Assembly (NCBI RefSeq): GCF_001629735.1
Contig: NZ_CP015224.1
Coordinates: 4,526,001-4,590,000 of the forward strand
Reading direction: 5' to 3'
From: Lysinibacillus sphaericus
Lineage (GTDB): Bacteria; Bacillota; Bacilli; Bacillales_A; Planococcaceae
DNA: 64,000 bases
Shown: positions 16,176 to 24,504 of the stretch, in pieces
How positions within the stretch are numbered: the stretch's first letter is position 1
How the letters are laid out: each line of letters starts with the position of its first letter
Made by a program: the position numbers and the translations under genes
The notes under the pieces: model-generated
Databases searched by the model: none
What the model saw: the letters and a program-made list of their open reading frames with translations, nothing else
What the model was told of the DNA's origin: nothing

Positions 16176-17018
16176 ATGAGGACGGCAATCGTAACAGATA
16201 GTACTGCATATAATACAGCTGAGGAACGTGCACACTTAAATATTCATATGATACCTTTAAGTGTTAATATTTCAGGTCAATTATTTGCAGAAGAAGTAGA
16301 TATCACAGCATCTGAATTTTATGATAAGGTGCGTGGTGCCAAAGAATTCCCCAAAACAACACAGCCTCCAATCGGAGAATTTGTCGCTCTTTTCGATGAG
16401 CTAGCAAAGGATTACGATGAGGTTATTTCCATCCATCTATCGAGTGGAATTAGTGGAACATACCAAGGTGCCGTGCAGGCAGGTGAAATGGTGGAAGGTA
16501 TTGATGTTTATGCCTTTGACAGTGAAATATCCTGTGCTGTTCAAGGCTTTTACGTTTTAAGAGCAGCTGAAATGGCGAAAGAGGGCTATTCAGCAAAAGA
16601 AATACTTGCAGCATTGGCGGACATGCAGCAGTCTATTCGTGCTTACTTCATTGTAGACGACTTAGCACATTTGCAACGTGGTGGGCGTTTGTCTTCTGCG
16701 GCAGCTTTGATAGGGGGCCTTTTACAGGTGAAGCCTGTTCTTCATTTTGTGGATAAGGTGATTGTACCTTTCGAAAAGATCCGAACACGTAAAAAAGCTT
16801 TAAAGCGTGTAGAGGAATTATTAGCTGAGGATGCTAAAAAATATGATGCCATGGATGCTGTGGTCATACACGGCAATTGCCCTGTAGAAGCACAAGAATG
16901 GCTAGAACAATTAGCTGCAACTTACCCAAACGTCAACTTTAAATTAAGCTATTTTGGTCCTGTCATAGGTACCCATTTAGGAGAAGGATCAATGGGATTA
17001 GGTTGGACAAAAAAATAA
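16176..17018 (+). CDS. degV: DegV family fatty-acid-binding protein
   Basis: A 280-residue DegV/FakB fold protein. Key segments are IVTDSTAYN at the N-terminus, the lipid headgroup motif HLSSGISGTYQGA (about 88-100) and a domain containing DDLAHLQRGGRLS. FakB-type members bind a fatty acid and present it to the kinase FakA so that host or medium fatty acids enter phospholipids. B. subtilis carries a degV-family gene at the same place after degSU. AGGAGAG precedes ATG 16176. Head-group specificity and the FakA partner are not visible here. Confidence 0.92.
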   Translation: MRTAIVTDSTAYNTAEERAHLNIHMIPLSVNISGQLFAEEVDITASEFYDKVRGAKEFPKTTQPPIGEFVALFDELAKDYDEVISIHLSSGISGTYQGAVQAGEMVEGIDVYAFDSEISCAVQGFYVLRAAEMAKEGYSAKEILAALADMQQSIRAYFIVDDLAHLQRGGRLSSAAALIGGLLQVKPVLHFVDKVIVPFEKIRTRKKALKRVEELLAEDAKKYDAMDAVVIHGNCPVEAQEWLEQLAATYPNVNFKLSYFGPVIGTHLGEGSMGLGWTKK

Positions 17019-17030
17019 ATGTAATTGATG

Positions 17031-17062
17031 AAAGTCTCTACGCAAAAGTAGAGGCTTTTTTC
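17031..17062 (+). terminator. Intrinsic terminator of degV
   Basis: Stem AAGTCTCTAC / GTAGAGGCTT (17032-17041 with 17048-17057) is followed by a T-run. It ends just before the comFA coding region, so comFA needs its own promoter or read-through. Confidence 0.85.
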
Positions 17063-17081
17063 GATGAAGGGAGACATCATC

Positions 17082-18449
17082 TTGAGATACAAAGGTTGGC
17101 TGTTACCACCAGCTTTACGGGATTTCCATGAAGGACGTATTTGGTTAAAACATCATTCTCCATTTTCAACTACAGATACTGATCGAGCAATTAAGCAAAA
17201 TTACTTCCATATAATAGATGGAATTGAAATGATGCCTGTTATCAAATGCAATCGTTGCCACAATATAGACCCACATTTATTCACATTATTCGATTGTTCA
17301 AAATGTCAGCAGCAATGTTTATATTGTCGGCATTGTATTAGAATGGGTAGGGTGAGTAGCTGTACAGAGTTAATGATTTGGACAGGCCCTAAAGTTATCA
17401 AAATGAGAAAGCATACACTGAAATGGGCAGGGCAGTTGACTAAGCTCCAACAGCAGGCAGCAAATGAAATGCGAGAAAGTGTACAGGCAAAACGATCCCA
17501 TCTTATTCATGCTGTATGTGGAGCAGGCAAAACTGAGTTGCTCTTTCCTGCTGTTCACGAAGCATTAAAGAAAGGGTTACGTGTTTGTATTGCTACACCG
17601 CGCACGGATGTAGTATTAGAGCTATATCCACGCTTTCAACAAGTTTTCCCTAAGACAGTTATTCATGCATTATACGGTGGTGTAACGAAGCAAAATGCTT
17701 ATGCCCAGCTTATTATTGCCACAACTCATCAGCTCTACCGATTTGAGAACGCATTTGATGTCATGATCGTAGATGAGGCAGATGCTTTTCCTTATACTTT
17801 TGATCAAGCTCTACAAAGAGCAGTAACAAAGGCCAAAAAGGGAGAGGCACCTATCGTATTTGTTACCGCAACGCCATCACAGAAATTACTCAATGCTTTC
17901 CAACATGAAAGCTATTCCTTCATCTCCAAACGCTTTCACAATCATCCATTACCAGTTCCTCAGATTCGTGCTTTATGGGGTTATAATAAAAGCTTTCATC
18001 AAGGAAGAATCCCTAAGAAATTAATAAAATGGACAGTAGAACGCCTTGAACGAAAGGAACCATTTTTACTATTTTTCCCTACCATCGCCCTCATGCATAA
18101 AGCAGCGCCTCTTTTTCAGCTAGTAAATGAAAATATACTTGCTGTGCACGCAGAAGATCCGGATCGGAAAGAGAAAGTAAAGAGGCTCCGAAATAATGAA
18201 GTACCCGGACTTTTAACGACCACCATATTAGAGAGAGGTATCACCATTAGTAATGTACAGGTGGCAGTTATTGGAGCAGAATCCGCGATATTTACCGCAA
18301 ATGCACTGATACAAATTGCTGGACGAGTTGGACGAAATAGTCAATATCCTAATGGGGACGTCGTATACTTTCACCATGGCATCACGACAGAGATGGATGA
18401 GGCATGTGCGAAAATCCTTTTTTATAATAAAAAAGGATTTACCGTATGA
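17082..18449 (+). CDS. comFA: Competence DNA-uptake helicase ComFA
   Basis: A DEAD-family ATPase of the ComFA type (455 residues from the TTG at 17082). The N-terminal third holds a cluster of paired cysteines (CNRCHN, CSKC, CLYCRHC), the zinc-binding site typical of ComFA. Walker A is in VCGAGKTELL, motif II is VDEADAFPY, and the C-terminal helicase half carries LERGITI and QIAGRVGR. It helps pull single-stranded DNA into competent cells. AGGGAG lies eight bases before TTG 17082; an in-frame ATG at 17064 lies before that site. The stop overlaps comFC by four bases. comFB, present between them in B. subtilis, is absent. Confidence 0.93.
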   Translation: MRYKGWLLPPALRDFHEGRIWLKHHSPFSTTDTDRAIKQNYFHIIDGIEMMPVIKCNRCHNIDPHLFTLFDCSKCQQQCLYCRHCIRMGRVSSCTELMIWTGPKVIKMRKHTLKWAGQLTKLQQQAANEMRESVQAKRSHLIHAVCGAGKTELLFPAVHEALKKGLRVCIATPRTDVVLELYPRFQQVFPKTVIHALYGGVTKQNAYAQLIIATTHQLYRFENAFDVMIVDEADAFPYTFDQALQRAVTKAKKGEAPIVFVTATPSQKLLNAFQHESYSFISKRFHNHPLPVPQIRALWGYNKSFHQGRIPKKLIKWTVERLERKEPFLLFFPTIALMHKAAPLFQLVNENILAVHAEDPDRKEKVKRLRNNEVPGLLTTTILERGITISNVQVAVIGAESAIFTANALIQIAGRVGRNSQYPNGDVVYFHHGITTEMDEACAKILFYNKKGFTV

Positions 18450-19036
18450 ATAAAACGGAATCGCATTGCTTATTATGCTCACAGCTATTAAAAACCTCAA
18501 TTTCTTGGACAACGCTATTAACAAAGCAATTTACTCCAACTATATGTACATCATGCTCTGCTCGCTTTGAACAATCACAGTCAGTTACAGCAATCTATCA
18601 ATATAATGAGGCCATGAAAGTCTATTTACACCAATTCAAATTCCTACAAGATATAGCTCTGGCAAAAGTATTTCGGCAGGAGCTGTATGCTCGTTTCAAT
18701 AAAGAAAAGGCCATTATTCTACCGATTCCCATGCATCCCATCAAACAACAGGAGCGCACTTTCTCGCATACCGATGAATTATTAAAGGCAGCAAATATAC
18801 CCTTTATTCAGCTGCTCGAAAAGACAACAACAGAGACACAAGGCTCCAAAAATAGAGAACAACGCTTACGTGCAACTCCGCTATTTCGCTTAAAAGTGCG
18901 TGCAAATGTAGAGCATAAAGATTACCTTCTTTTTGACGATATAAAAGCTACGGGAACCACCTTACAGCATGCTGCAGAAGTTTTAATGCAAGCAGGTGCG
19001 AAAAATGTCCAATACTTCACATTAATTGAAGGATGA
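18446..19036 (+). CDS. comFC: ComFC phosphoribosyltransferase-like competence protein
   Basis: This 196-residue protein has an N-terminal pair of CxxC motifs (CLLC, CTSC) and a phosphoribosyltransferase fold with the PRPP-binding loop LLFDDIKATGTT near residue 165. ComFC/GntX family members are needed for natural transformation and partner ComFA. The ATG overlaps the comFA stop (ATGA), indicating translational coupling. The enzymatic substrate is not known for the family with certainty. Confidence 0.92.
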   Translation: MNKTESHCLLCSQLLKTSISWTTLLTKQFTPTICTSCSARFEQSQSVTAIYQYNEAMKVYLHQFKFLQDIALAKVFRQELYARFNKEKAIILPIPMHPIKQQERTFSHTDELLKAANIPFIQLLEKTTTETQGSKNREQRLRATPLFRLKVRANVEHKDYLLFDDIKATGTTLQHAAEVLMQAGAKNVQYFTLIEG

Positions 19037-19115
19037 ATTTTCCAATGTATTATGTATAATAGATGATGAGTTTAGTATGCGTAGATAAGATATTTTGTTA
19101 GAGGAGGAAAAGTAG

Positions 19116-19529
19116 ATGGCAGAGGTTCGAAATTGTCCAAAATGTAATGAGTTTTTTAATTATACAGGGGTACGGGAAGTTTGTCATAAATGTGCACAAT
19201 CAGAAGAAGAACTGTATCAGATCGTATATCGCTTCCTTCGTAAACGTGAAAACCGTGCTGCAACAGTGGAGCGTATTGTAGAGGCAACGGGTGCTGAGGA
19301 AGAGCTACTATATAGATGGGTTCGTAAAGGTCGCTTGCAGCCAGCGATGTTCCCTAACTTAGGCTACCCATGTGATAACTGTGGTCATTTAACGACAACG
19401 GGCAAGCTTTGCACTAAATGTCAGGATGAATTAAAGGCTGATTTACGTACTTTTGAAGCGGCTAAGGAATTCCGAGATAGTGTTGAGCAACGCGACCGTG
19501 TCACATATCACGCAGATCGAAAACGTTAA
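19116..19529 (+). CDS. yvyF: Flagellar operon protein YvyF
   Basis: A 137-residue soluble protein with two zinc-knuckle-like CxxC pairs, one at the N-terminus (CPKC then CHKC) and one near residue 90 (CDNC then CTKC). They flank a small helical region that looks like a winged-helix or MerR-like module (ATVERIVEATGAEEELLYRWVRKGRL). It matches the YvyF family always found before flgM in bacilli. Its role is thought to be regulatory but is not established. GAGGAGG precedes ATG 19116. A terminator follows, so flgM also has its own promoter. Confidence 0.88.
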   Translation: MAEVRNCPKCNEFFNYTGVREVCHKCAQSEEELYQIVYRFLRKRENRAATVERIVEATGAEEELLYRWVRKGRLQPAMFPNLGYPCDNCGHLTTTGKLCTKCQDELKADLRTFEAAKEFRDSVEQRDRVTYHADRKR

Positions 19530-19538
19530 TAATTGAAG

Positions 19539-19574
19539 GTGTGTTAATTTTAAACAAAATTAGCACACTTTTTT
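19539..19574 (+). terminator. Intrinsic terminator of yvyF
   Basis: Stem GTGTGTTAATTTT / AAAATTAGCACAC (19539-19551 with 19556-19568, one G-U pair) is followed by six T. Confidence 0.88.
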
Positions 19575-19587
19575 ATATGTGAAAACT

Positions 19588-19613
19588 TAACATTATGTGA
19601 GACAATCCGAAAT
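19588..19613 (+). promoter_or_regulatory. Candidate SigD promoter for the flgM operon
   Basis: TAAC (19588-19591), a 15-base spacer and CCGAAAT (19607-19613) resemble the SigD pattern TAAA-N15-CCGATAT with one mismatch in each box. It lies 37 bases before flgM, and SigD control of the flgM operon is known in B. subtilis. Confidence 0.55.
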
Positions 19614-19649
19614 AATAGTAAGATAAGATTTTAGACGGGGGGTTTCAAG

Positions 19650-19910
19650 ATGAAAATTACATCTTATGGAATTAATGCAGTGAACGCCTATAAAAACCAA
19701 GTGCGCAATGTTAAATCCGATACAAACAAAGCATCTTTTGCAGATAAAATCGAAATTTCAAAAGCTGCTCAAGACATGAAAAGCGTTTCAACCTACAATA
19801 CGGAACGAGCTGACCGTGTTCAACAGCTGAAAAAAGACATTGATTCTGGAGAATACAAAGTAAATGCTCGTAAAGTAGCTGAGGATATGCTGAAATATTA
19901 TCGTTTCTAG
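19650..19910 (+). CDS. flgM: Anti-sigma-D factor FlgM
   Basis: This 86-residue protein has the FlgM layout: a disordered N-terminus (MKITSYGINAVNAYKNQ) and C-terminal helices that grip sigma-28/SigD (DRVQQLKKDIDSGEYKVNARKVAEDML). It holds SigD inactive until the hook-basal body is complete. GGGGGG precedes the ATG. It heads a run flgM-flgN-flgK-flgL-yviE-fliW-csrA with short gaps, the standard Bacillus order. Confidence 0.95.
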   Translation: MKITSYGINAVNAYKNQVRNVKSDTNKASFADKIEISKAAQDMKSVSTYNTERADRVQQLKKDIDSGEYKVNARKVAEDMLKYYRF

Positions 19911-19937
19911 GGTATAGCAGAAAGGGTGTATAGCAAT

Positions 19938-20438
19938 ATGTCTGTAGAAGCGATTAATTCTACATTAACGATGCTAGAGAGAATGCATAAAAGCTTACTT
20001 GAACTAGCCTGTAAAAAAACAGAAATTATTAAAGCTGGCGATATCGAAGCGCTAGACCAATTGCTCAAGGATGAGCAGGCACACGTAGCGGCCATCGATA
20101 AGCTCGAACAACAGCGTCAGAAACAGGTAACGGACTACCTTGAAGCAAAGGGACTTGCTTCAACTGACAAAACAACTGTTGCGGACGTCATCGAGGCTGC
20201 TGAAAAACAAACTGACAAAGCAACATTATCAGTAGTTCGCGATCGCTTATTGCAAATTATCAATGACCTACGAAAACAAAATGACTTAAATCAAAAGCTC
20301 GTTTTCCAATCACTTCAAATTGTCAACCTAACATTAGATGCCGTAAGACCTCGTACAGAGCAAATGAACTACTCTAGCAACGAGGTTCTCGGCACAAATA
20401 ACATAGCAAAAAAATCATATTTCGATTCACAAGCCTAA
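19938..20438 (+). CDS. flgN: Flagellar export chaperone FlgN
   Basis: An all-helical 166-residue protein of the FlgN family (YvyG in B. subtilis), with long amphipathic helices such as LLELACKKTEIIKAGDIEALDQLL. FlgN holds FlgK and FlgL before export, and both follow directly. I use ATG 19938, preceded by AAAGGG; an in-frame GTG at 19926 overlaps that site. The gap to flgM is under 30 bases. Confidence 0.92.
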   Translation: MSVEAINSTLTMLERMHKSLLELACKKTEIIKAGDIEALDQLLKDEQAHVAAIDKLEQQRQKQVTDYLEAKGLASTDKTTVADVIEAAEKQTDKATLSVVRDRLLQIINDLRKQNDLNQKLVFQSLQIVNLTLDAVRPRTEQMNYSSNEVLGTNNIAKKSYFDSQA

Positions 20439-20454
20439 TAAGGGAGGAAGAAAC

Positions 20455-22047
20455 ATGCGCTCAACATTTATGGGTCTAGAAGCAAGTAAACGCGGCCTCT
20501 TCGTACAACAAACAGCTTTATACACAACAGGACATAATATTTCCAACGCCAACACATTAGGTTACTCACGCCAACGAGTAAATATGCAGGCAACACCTGG
20601 TTTTCCAACCGCTGGATTAAACCAACCAACCTATCCAGGACATCTTGGTACTGGGGTGGAAGCGGGGTCTATCCAACGTATTCGCAGTGAATTTATTGAC
20701 CGCCAATATCGTCAGGAGACGAATAAATTAGGGTACTGGGAATCTAGAACAAATGCCATTGCTCAAATGGAAGATGTTATGAATGAACCTTCAGAATTCG
20801 GTTTAGATAAAGCTTTCGAACAGTTCTGGAAGGGACTTGAAGATGTGGGGACTAAGCCTGCAGATGGAGCTTCACGTCAAGTAGCTATTAGTCGTGCAGA
20901 GCACTTAGCTGAATCCTTTAATTATCTTGATAAACAATTGAAAATGATTCAGGGTAATATTGGAAATGAGCTTAATGTTTCGACAACTCAAATTAATACC
21001 ATCCTAAAACAGATTGCTGCTGTTAATAAACAAATTCAAGAGGTTGAACCTAGTGGACATGTACCAAATGATTTATATGATGTTCGTGATACTCTAGTTG
21101 ATAAATTAAATGAGTATATCCCCGTATCAATTGAACGTATTCCTTCTGGTGGTTTAGCATCAGAGGTTGCAGAGGGCAGCTTAAAAATTACATTTAAAGG
21201 TGCAGACGGTGTTGTCAGAGATTTAGTAAACGGTAAAGATTTTGCTCAATTTACAGCAATGGGTACGAATGGCACGAAGGTGACAGGCGACGATATTACA
21301 AACTCTTTCTCTGAATTACAATTAACAGGATTGGAATCTCTAGATGCGCACGAAGCAGGTGTTGTCACTAGTACACAAACGGCCATTAAACAGCAAGACT
21401 TTGAAGCATCAAAAGGGAAATTACTTTCACTCATTAATTCGTTTGGGTATCAAAGTGCAGGCGGCGATATTAAAGGATACTACTCGGAAACTTTACAAAA
21501 ATTAGATCAGCTGGCTAATGCATTTATTAAAGAATTCAATGCGCAGCATGCAAAAGGTTATACCCTTGAAGAAAAAGATGCGAATGGAAACATCATCAAT
21601 GCTTCGAAACCAGGTGGCGTTTTCTTTGAAGGAACAGGTGCAGGTGGAATTAAGGTTAATGAGGATATCTTAAAAAATCCTAATCTTTTAGCAGCATCGG
21701 CTAACCCGACAGAAGAAGGAAATGGTAAAAATGCTTATGAACTTGCCAATATGCAGCATAAATTATATGCAGATATAGATAACGCAAGCTTACAGTCATT
21801 CTATCAAGCGATTGTCGGTAAAGTTGGTGTAGATGGTGAAGAAGCATTACGTTTAGCGGCATCTTCTGAATCCCAGCTTCTTATGGTTTCCAAAAGCCGT
21901 GATTCTGTAAGTGCTGTTTCGCTAGATGAAGAAATGACAAATATGATTACTTTCCAACAGGCGTACAATGCAAATGCACGTATGATTACGGTTGTCGATG
22001 AAACATTGGATAAAATTATTAACGGCATGGGCCGAGTTGGATTATAA
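20455..22047 (+). CDS. flgK: Flagellar hook-associated protein FlgK (HAP1)
   Basis: The 530-residue protein has the conserved N-terminal rod/hook-type coiled segment (MRSTFMGLEASKRGLFVQQTA, NISNANTLGYSRQRV) and a matching C-terminal segment (MITFQQAYNANARMITVVDETLDKIINGM). The middle domain is variable. FlgK forms the first junction ring between hook and filament. Length is close to the Bacillus norm. GGGAGGAAG precedes the ATG. Confidence 0.96.
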   Translation: MRSTFMGLEASKRGLFVQQTALYTTGHNISNANTLGYSRQRVNMQATPGFPTAGLNQPTYPGHLGTGVEAGSIQRIRSEFIDRQYRQETNKLGYWESRTNAIAQMEDVMNEPSEFGLDKAFEQFWKGLEDVGTKPADGASRQVAISRAEHLAESFNYLDKQLKMIQGNIGNELNVSTTQINTILKQIAAVNKQIQEVEPSGHVPNDLYDVRDTLVDKLNEYIPVSIERIPSGGLASEVAEGSLKITFKGADGVVRDLVNGKDFAQFTAMGTNGTKVTGDDITNSFSELQLTGLESLDAHEAGVVTSTQTAIKQQDFEASKGKLLSLINSFGYQSAGGDIKGYYSETLQKLDQLANAFIKEFNAQHAKGYTLEEKDANGNIINASKPGGVFFEGTGAGGIKVNEDILKNPNLLAASANPTEEGNGKNAYELANMQHKLYADIDNASLQSFYQAIVGKVGVDGEEALRLAASSESQLLMVSKSRDSVSAVSLDEEMTNMITFQQAYNANARMITVVDETLDKIINGMGRVGL

Positions 22048-22119
22048 CGATAGAAAGAAATCAAGAGTAATTAATGGAGACAACTTTCTCCAACTGACAA
22101 GAAGGAGGTTTTTTACAAG

Positions 22120-23022
22120 ATGCGTGTAACACAATCTATGCTATCAAGTAACATGCTACGCAATTTAAATATCAGCTATGGTAAAATGTCTAAGCTTCAA
22201 GATCAAATCAATTCGGGTTCAAAAATCACTCGTCCATCTGATGATCCTGTTATTGCAGTAAAGGGTATGGGCTATCGTCGTGATTTGGCTAAAGTAGAGC
22301 AATACACTCGAAACACGATTACGGCAAGTAGCTGGTTAGATTCGACAGATGAATCTCTTAACCAGGTTGGCGAGCAAATGAAGCGAGTTCGCGAATTAGT
22401 TATTCAAGCAGCCACTGATTCAAATACATCAGAGGATCGCGACAAAATAAAAAAAGAAATTGACCAAATTCGCCAACAATTACAGGATGTAGGGAATACG
22501 AATATAGGTGGTAGTTACATATTTAGCGGAACTAGAACTAACGAGCCTTTGTTTATAGGAGGTGCCATAAACCCAAATACTAATCAAGAGAGTGTAAAAG
22601 TAGAAATATATGATGGTATCCAGCTTTCTGTGAATACCCCAGGGAAAGATCTATTTAATAATATAGATGATATGATGGGGAAAATTTCGGATTTATTAGG
22701 CGATCCAACCAAAACAGGTGAAGAAATTGCTAGCATGCTAGGTGGAGTATCCTCATCAACTACAAATGATGATATTACAGCCATGCATAATAAAGTTTTA
22801 GAAGCACAGGCAGACATCGGGGCACGACAAAATCGTGTAGAAATGATGGAAAATCGTTTGGGTGTACGTGAGGTTAACGTAACAAAGCAATTGAGAGATA
22901 ATGAGTCTGTTGACTATGCAAAGGCCATTACTGAAATGGTAACACATGAATCTATTCATCAGGCTGCACTTTCAGTAGGTTCTAAAATAATTCAGCAAAC
23001 ATTAGTGGATTTTATCCGTTAA
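22120..23022 (+). CDS. flgL: Flagellar hook-associated protein FlgL (HAP3)
   Basis: A 300-residue flagellin-like protein with N-terminal MRVTQSMLSSNMLRNLN, an RPSDDPV turn and the C-terminal helix that mates with FlgK. It forms the second junction ring, on which flagellin polymerises under the FliD cap. AAGGAGG precedes the ATG with about ten bases of spacing. A weak hairpin follows before yviE. Confidence 0.95.
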   Translation: MRVTQSMLSSNMLRNLNISYGKMSKLQDQINSGSKITRPSDDPVIAVKGMGYRRDLAKVEQYTRNTITASSWLDSTDESLNQVGEQMKRVRELVIQAATDSNTSEDRDKIKKEIDQIRQQLQDVGNTNIGGSYIFSGTRTNEPLFIGGAINPNTNQESVKVEIYDGIQLSVNTPGKDLFNNIDDMMGKISDLLGDPTKTGEEIASMLGGVSSSTTNDDITAMHNKVLEAQADIGARQNRVEMMENRLGVREVNVTKQLRDNESVDYAKAITEMVTHESIHQAALSVGSKIIQQTLVDFIR

Positions 23023-23032
23023 TATCATTTAG

Positions 23033-23061
23033 GCGTTTGGACACCTTGTTCAAACGCTTTT
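23033..23061 (+). terminator. Weak intrinsic hairpin between flgL and yviE
   Basis: Stem GCGTTTG / CAAACGC (23033-23039 with 23051-23057) is followed by TTTCTT. It could attenuate rather than stop the operon, since yviE, fliW and csrA follow closely. Confidence 0.5.
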
Positions 23062-23082
23062 CTTGAAAGGAGAGCTAGTATT

Positions 23083-23646
23083 GTGAGGCTACCACAAATA
23101 CAAATTCGTACAATCGATGCCAAAATTGATCTTCATATTGGTAAACCTCAGCAGTATATTGAACAACCAAAAGCGACACAGCATATTGAACAGCCAGCCG
23201 CTATTTTAGATATAAATACAACGAGAAGTGTTTTAAAGATTGACTCCTCACAGGCAAGAAGAGACATAGGAATGATCGGTCCCTTAGAATCAAGTGCAAA
23301 TTATGCTGAAAAAGGGAAACAAGAGGCGCTAAAAGGAATGGCACGAAGAGCAAGAGAAGGACGACAAATTATGGAGAATTCAGGGAAAGATCAAGGGCGT
23401 GCAGTAATTCAAAATATCGCTCAGCAAAACCACGGTCCACATCGTGTACAATTCAATGTCAAATTTGTACCATCCGTAGGATCCGTCAAAATTAATTTCA
23501 CTCCAGGTACAACGGATATCAATATTCAACGAAGAGAACCAGTAATTGACGCCAAAGTGAACAAACCTATACATGAATACACACCAGGAAAAGTAACTGG
23601 TACAATGATACAAAGACCAGATGTTGACATAGATGTCATCATTTAA
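23083..23646 (+). CDS. yviE: YviE-like flagellar operon protein (DUF6470)
   Basis: This 187-residue protein has a GTG start preceded by AAAGGAGAG. It opens with a strand-rich segment of short repeated units containing IEQP (LPQIQIRTIDAKIDLHIGKP, then two IEQPK/A units). A helical centre and a beta-rich tail follow. It corresponds by position and character to YviE, which always precedes fliW in bacilli. Its function is unknown; constant linkage to fliW suggests a role late in flagellum assembly. Confidence 0.8.
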   Translation: MRLPQIQIRTIDAKIDLHIGKPQQYIEQPKATQHIEQPAAILDINTTRSVLKIDSSQARRDIGMIGPLESSANYAEKGKQEALKGMARRAREGRQIMENSGKDQGRAVIQNIAQQNHGPHRVQFNVKFVPSVGSVKINFTPGTTDINIQRREPVIDAKVNKPIHEYTPGKVTGTMIQRPDVDIDVII

Positions 23647-23660
23647 AGGAGAGTTTATAA

Positions 23661-24104
23661 ATGAAAATTGCTACTAAATTTTTAGGAGAAGTTGAAATTG
23701 CCAATCAAGATATTTTGACGTTTGAACATGGCTTATTAGGTTTAGAGGAAGAAAGAAAGTTCGTTTTGCTTCCAATCGATGCAGACTTACCTCTCGCGTT
23801 ACTTCAATCTGTTCAACATGTTGAAATTGGCTTTGTTGTTGCCTATCCATTTGCATTCAAAAAAGATTATAGCTTTGATATTAGCGAAGAAGATCGTGAG
23901 CAATTACAAATTGAAAAACAAGAAGATGTTCTTGCATACGCCATTGTAACAATGAAAGAGACATTTCAAGACTCTACAATTAACTTGTTAGCACCCGTTA
24001 TTTTAAATATTGCTAAAAAACGAGGCAAGCAAATCGTTCTCCAAGACAATAAAGCCTTTCCTCTACGTTATCCAATGCAACCATTGGAAGGAAGTGCGAA
24101 ATAA
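23661..24104 (+). CDS. fliW: Flagellar assembly factor FliW
   Basis: A 147-residue FliW protein ([13 protein letters not shown] at the start, [20 protein letters not shown], then [10 protein letters not shown] near the end). In the B. subtilis partner switch FliW binds either flagellin or CsrA. When flagellin is exported, freed FliW captures CsrA and relieves repression of hag. Here fliW, csrA and hag are adjacent, and the fliW stop overlaps the csrA start by one base. Confidence 0.95.
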
Positions 24105-24325
24105 TGCTAGTCCTTTCGCGAAAAAAAGATGAGTCGATCATGATTGGTGAGCAAATTGAAATAAAGATTTTAGCCGTAGAAGGCGAGCAAATTAAGCTAG
24201 GTATTGTTGCCCCAAAAACGGTAAAAGTACATCGTTCGGAAGTTTTTGAAGCAATACAAGCTCAAAATAAAGAAGCTCTTTCTTCAACAACAAACTTTTT
24301 AGAGCAATTGAAGAAAAATAATTGA
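24104..24325 (+). CDS. csrA: Carbon storage regulator CsrA
   Basis: A 73-residue CsrA protein beginning [20 protein letters not shown], with the RNA-contacting segment near VKVHRSEVFEAI. It binds GGA motifs in mRNA leaders and blocks translation, hag being the known target in B. subtilis. Its start codon is embedded in the fliW stop (TAATG). A CsrA-type hairpin lies in the hag leader 130 bases downstream. Confidence 0.96.
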   Translation: MLVLSRKKDESIMIGEQIEIKILAVEGEQIKLGIVAPKTVKVHRSEVFEAIQAQNKEALSSTTNFLEQLKKNN

Positions 24326-24380
24326 TATAAGTTGTTTAAAATTATTACATAAAAAAATTAAAAAAATTTCTAAAAAACTA

Positions 24381-24408
24381 TTAAACATTTCCAGCTAAAT
24401 ACGATATA
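24381..24408 (+). promoter_or_regulatory. SigD promoter of hag
   Basis: TTAAA with TAAA at 24382-24385, a 15-base spacer and ACGATAT at 24401-24407 closely match the SigD consensus. It lies about 100 bases before the flagellin start, leaving a leader that contains the CsrA-type hairpin. Confidence 0.8.
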
Positions 24409-24453
24409 TAGTTTGTAGGGGGCAGGAAGTATATACATACTACCTATTCCTAA

Positions 24454-24496
24454 ATTCCACACGGATGTGGAATAACAAAACAAACATTCAAGGAGG
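24454..24496 (+). promoter_or_regulatory. CsrA-binding hairpin and Shine-Dalgarno in the hag leader
   Basis: A perfect 8-base stem ATTCCACA / TGTGGAAT (24454-24461 with 24466-24473) presents CGGA in a tetraloop, so the sequence CACACGGATGT nearly equals the CsrA consensus RUACARGGAUGU. A second GGA site is the AGGAGG ribosome site at 24491-24496. Two such sites allow a CsrA dimer to bridge and block translation, as known for B. subtilis hag. Confidence 0.8.
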
Positions 24497-24504
24497 AATT
24501 CCAA

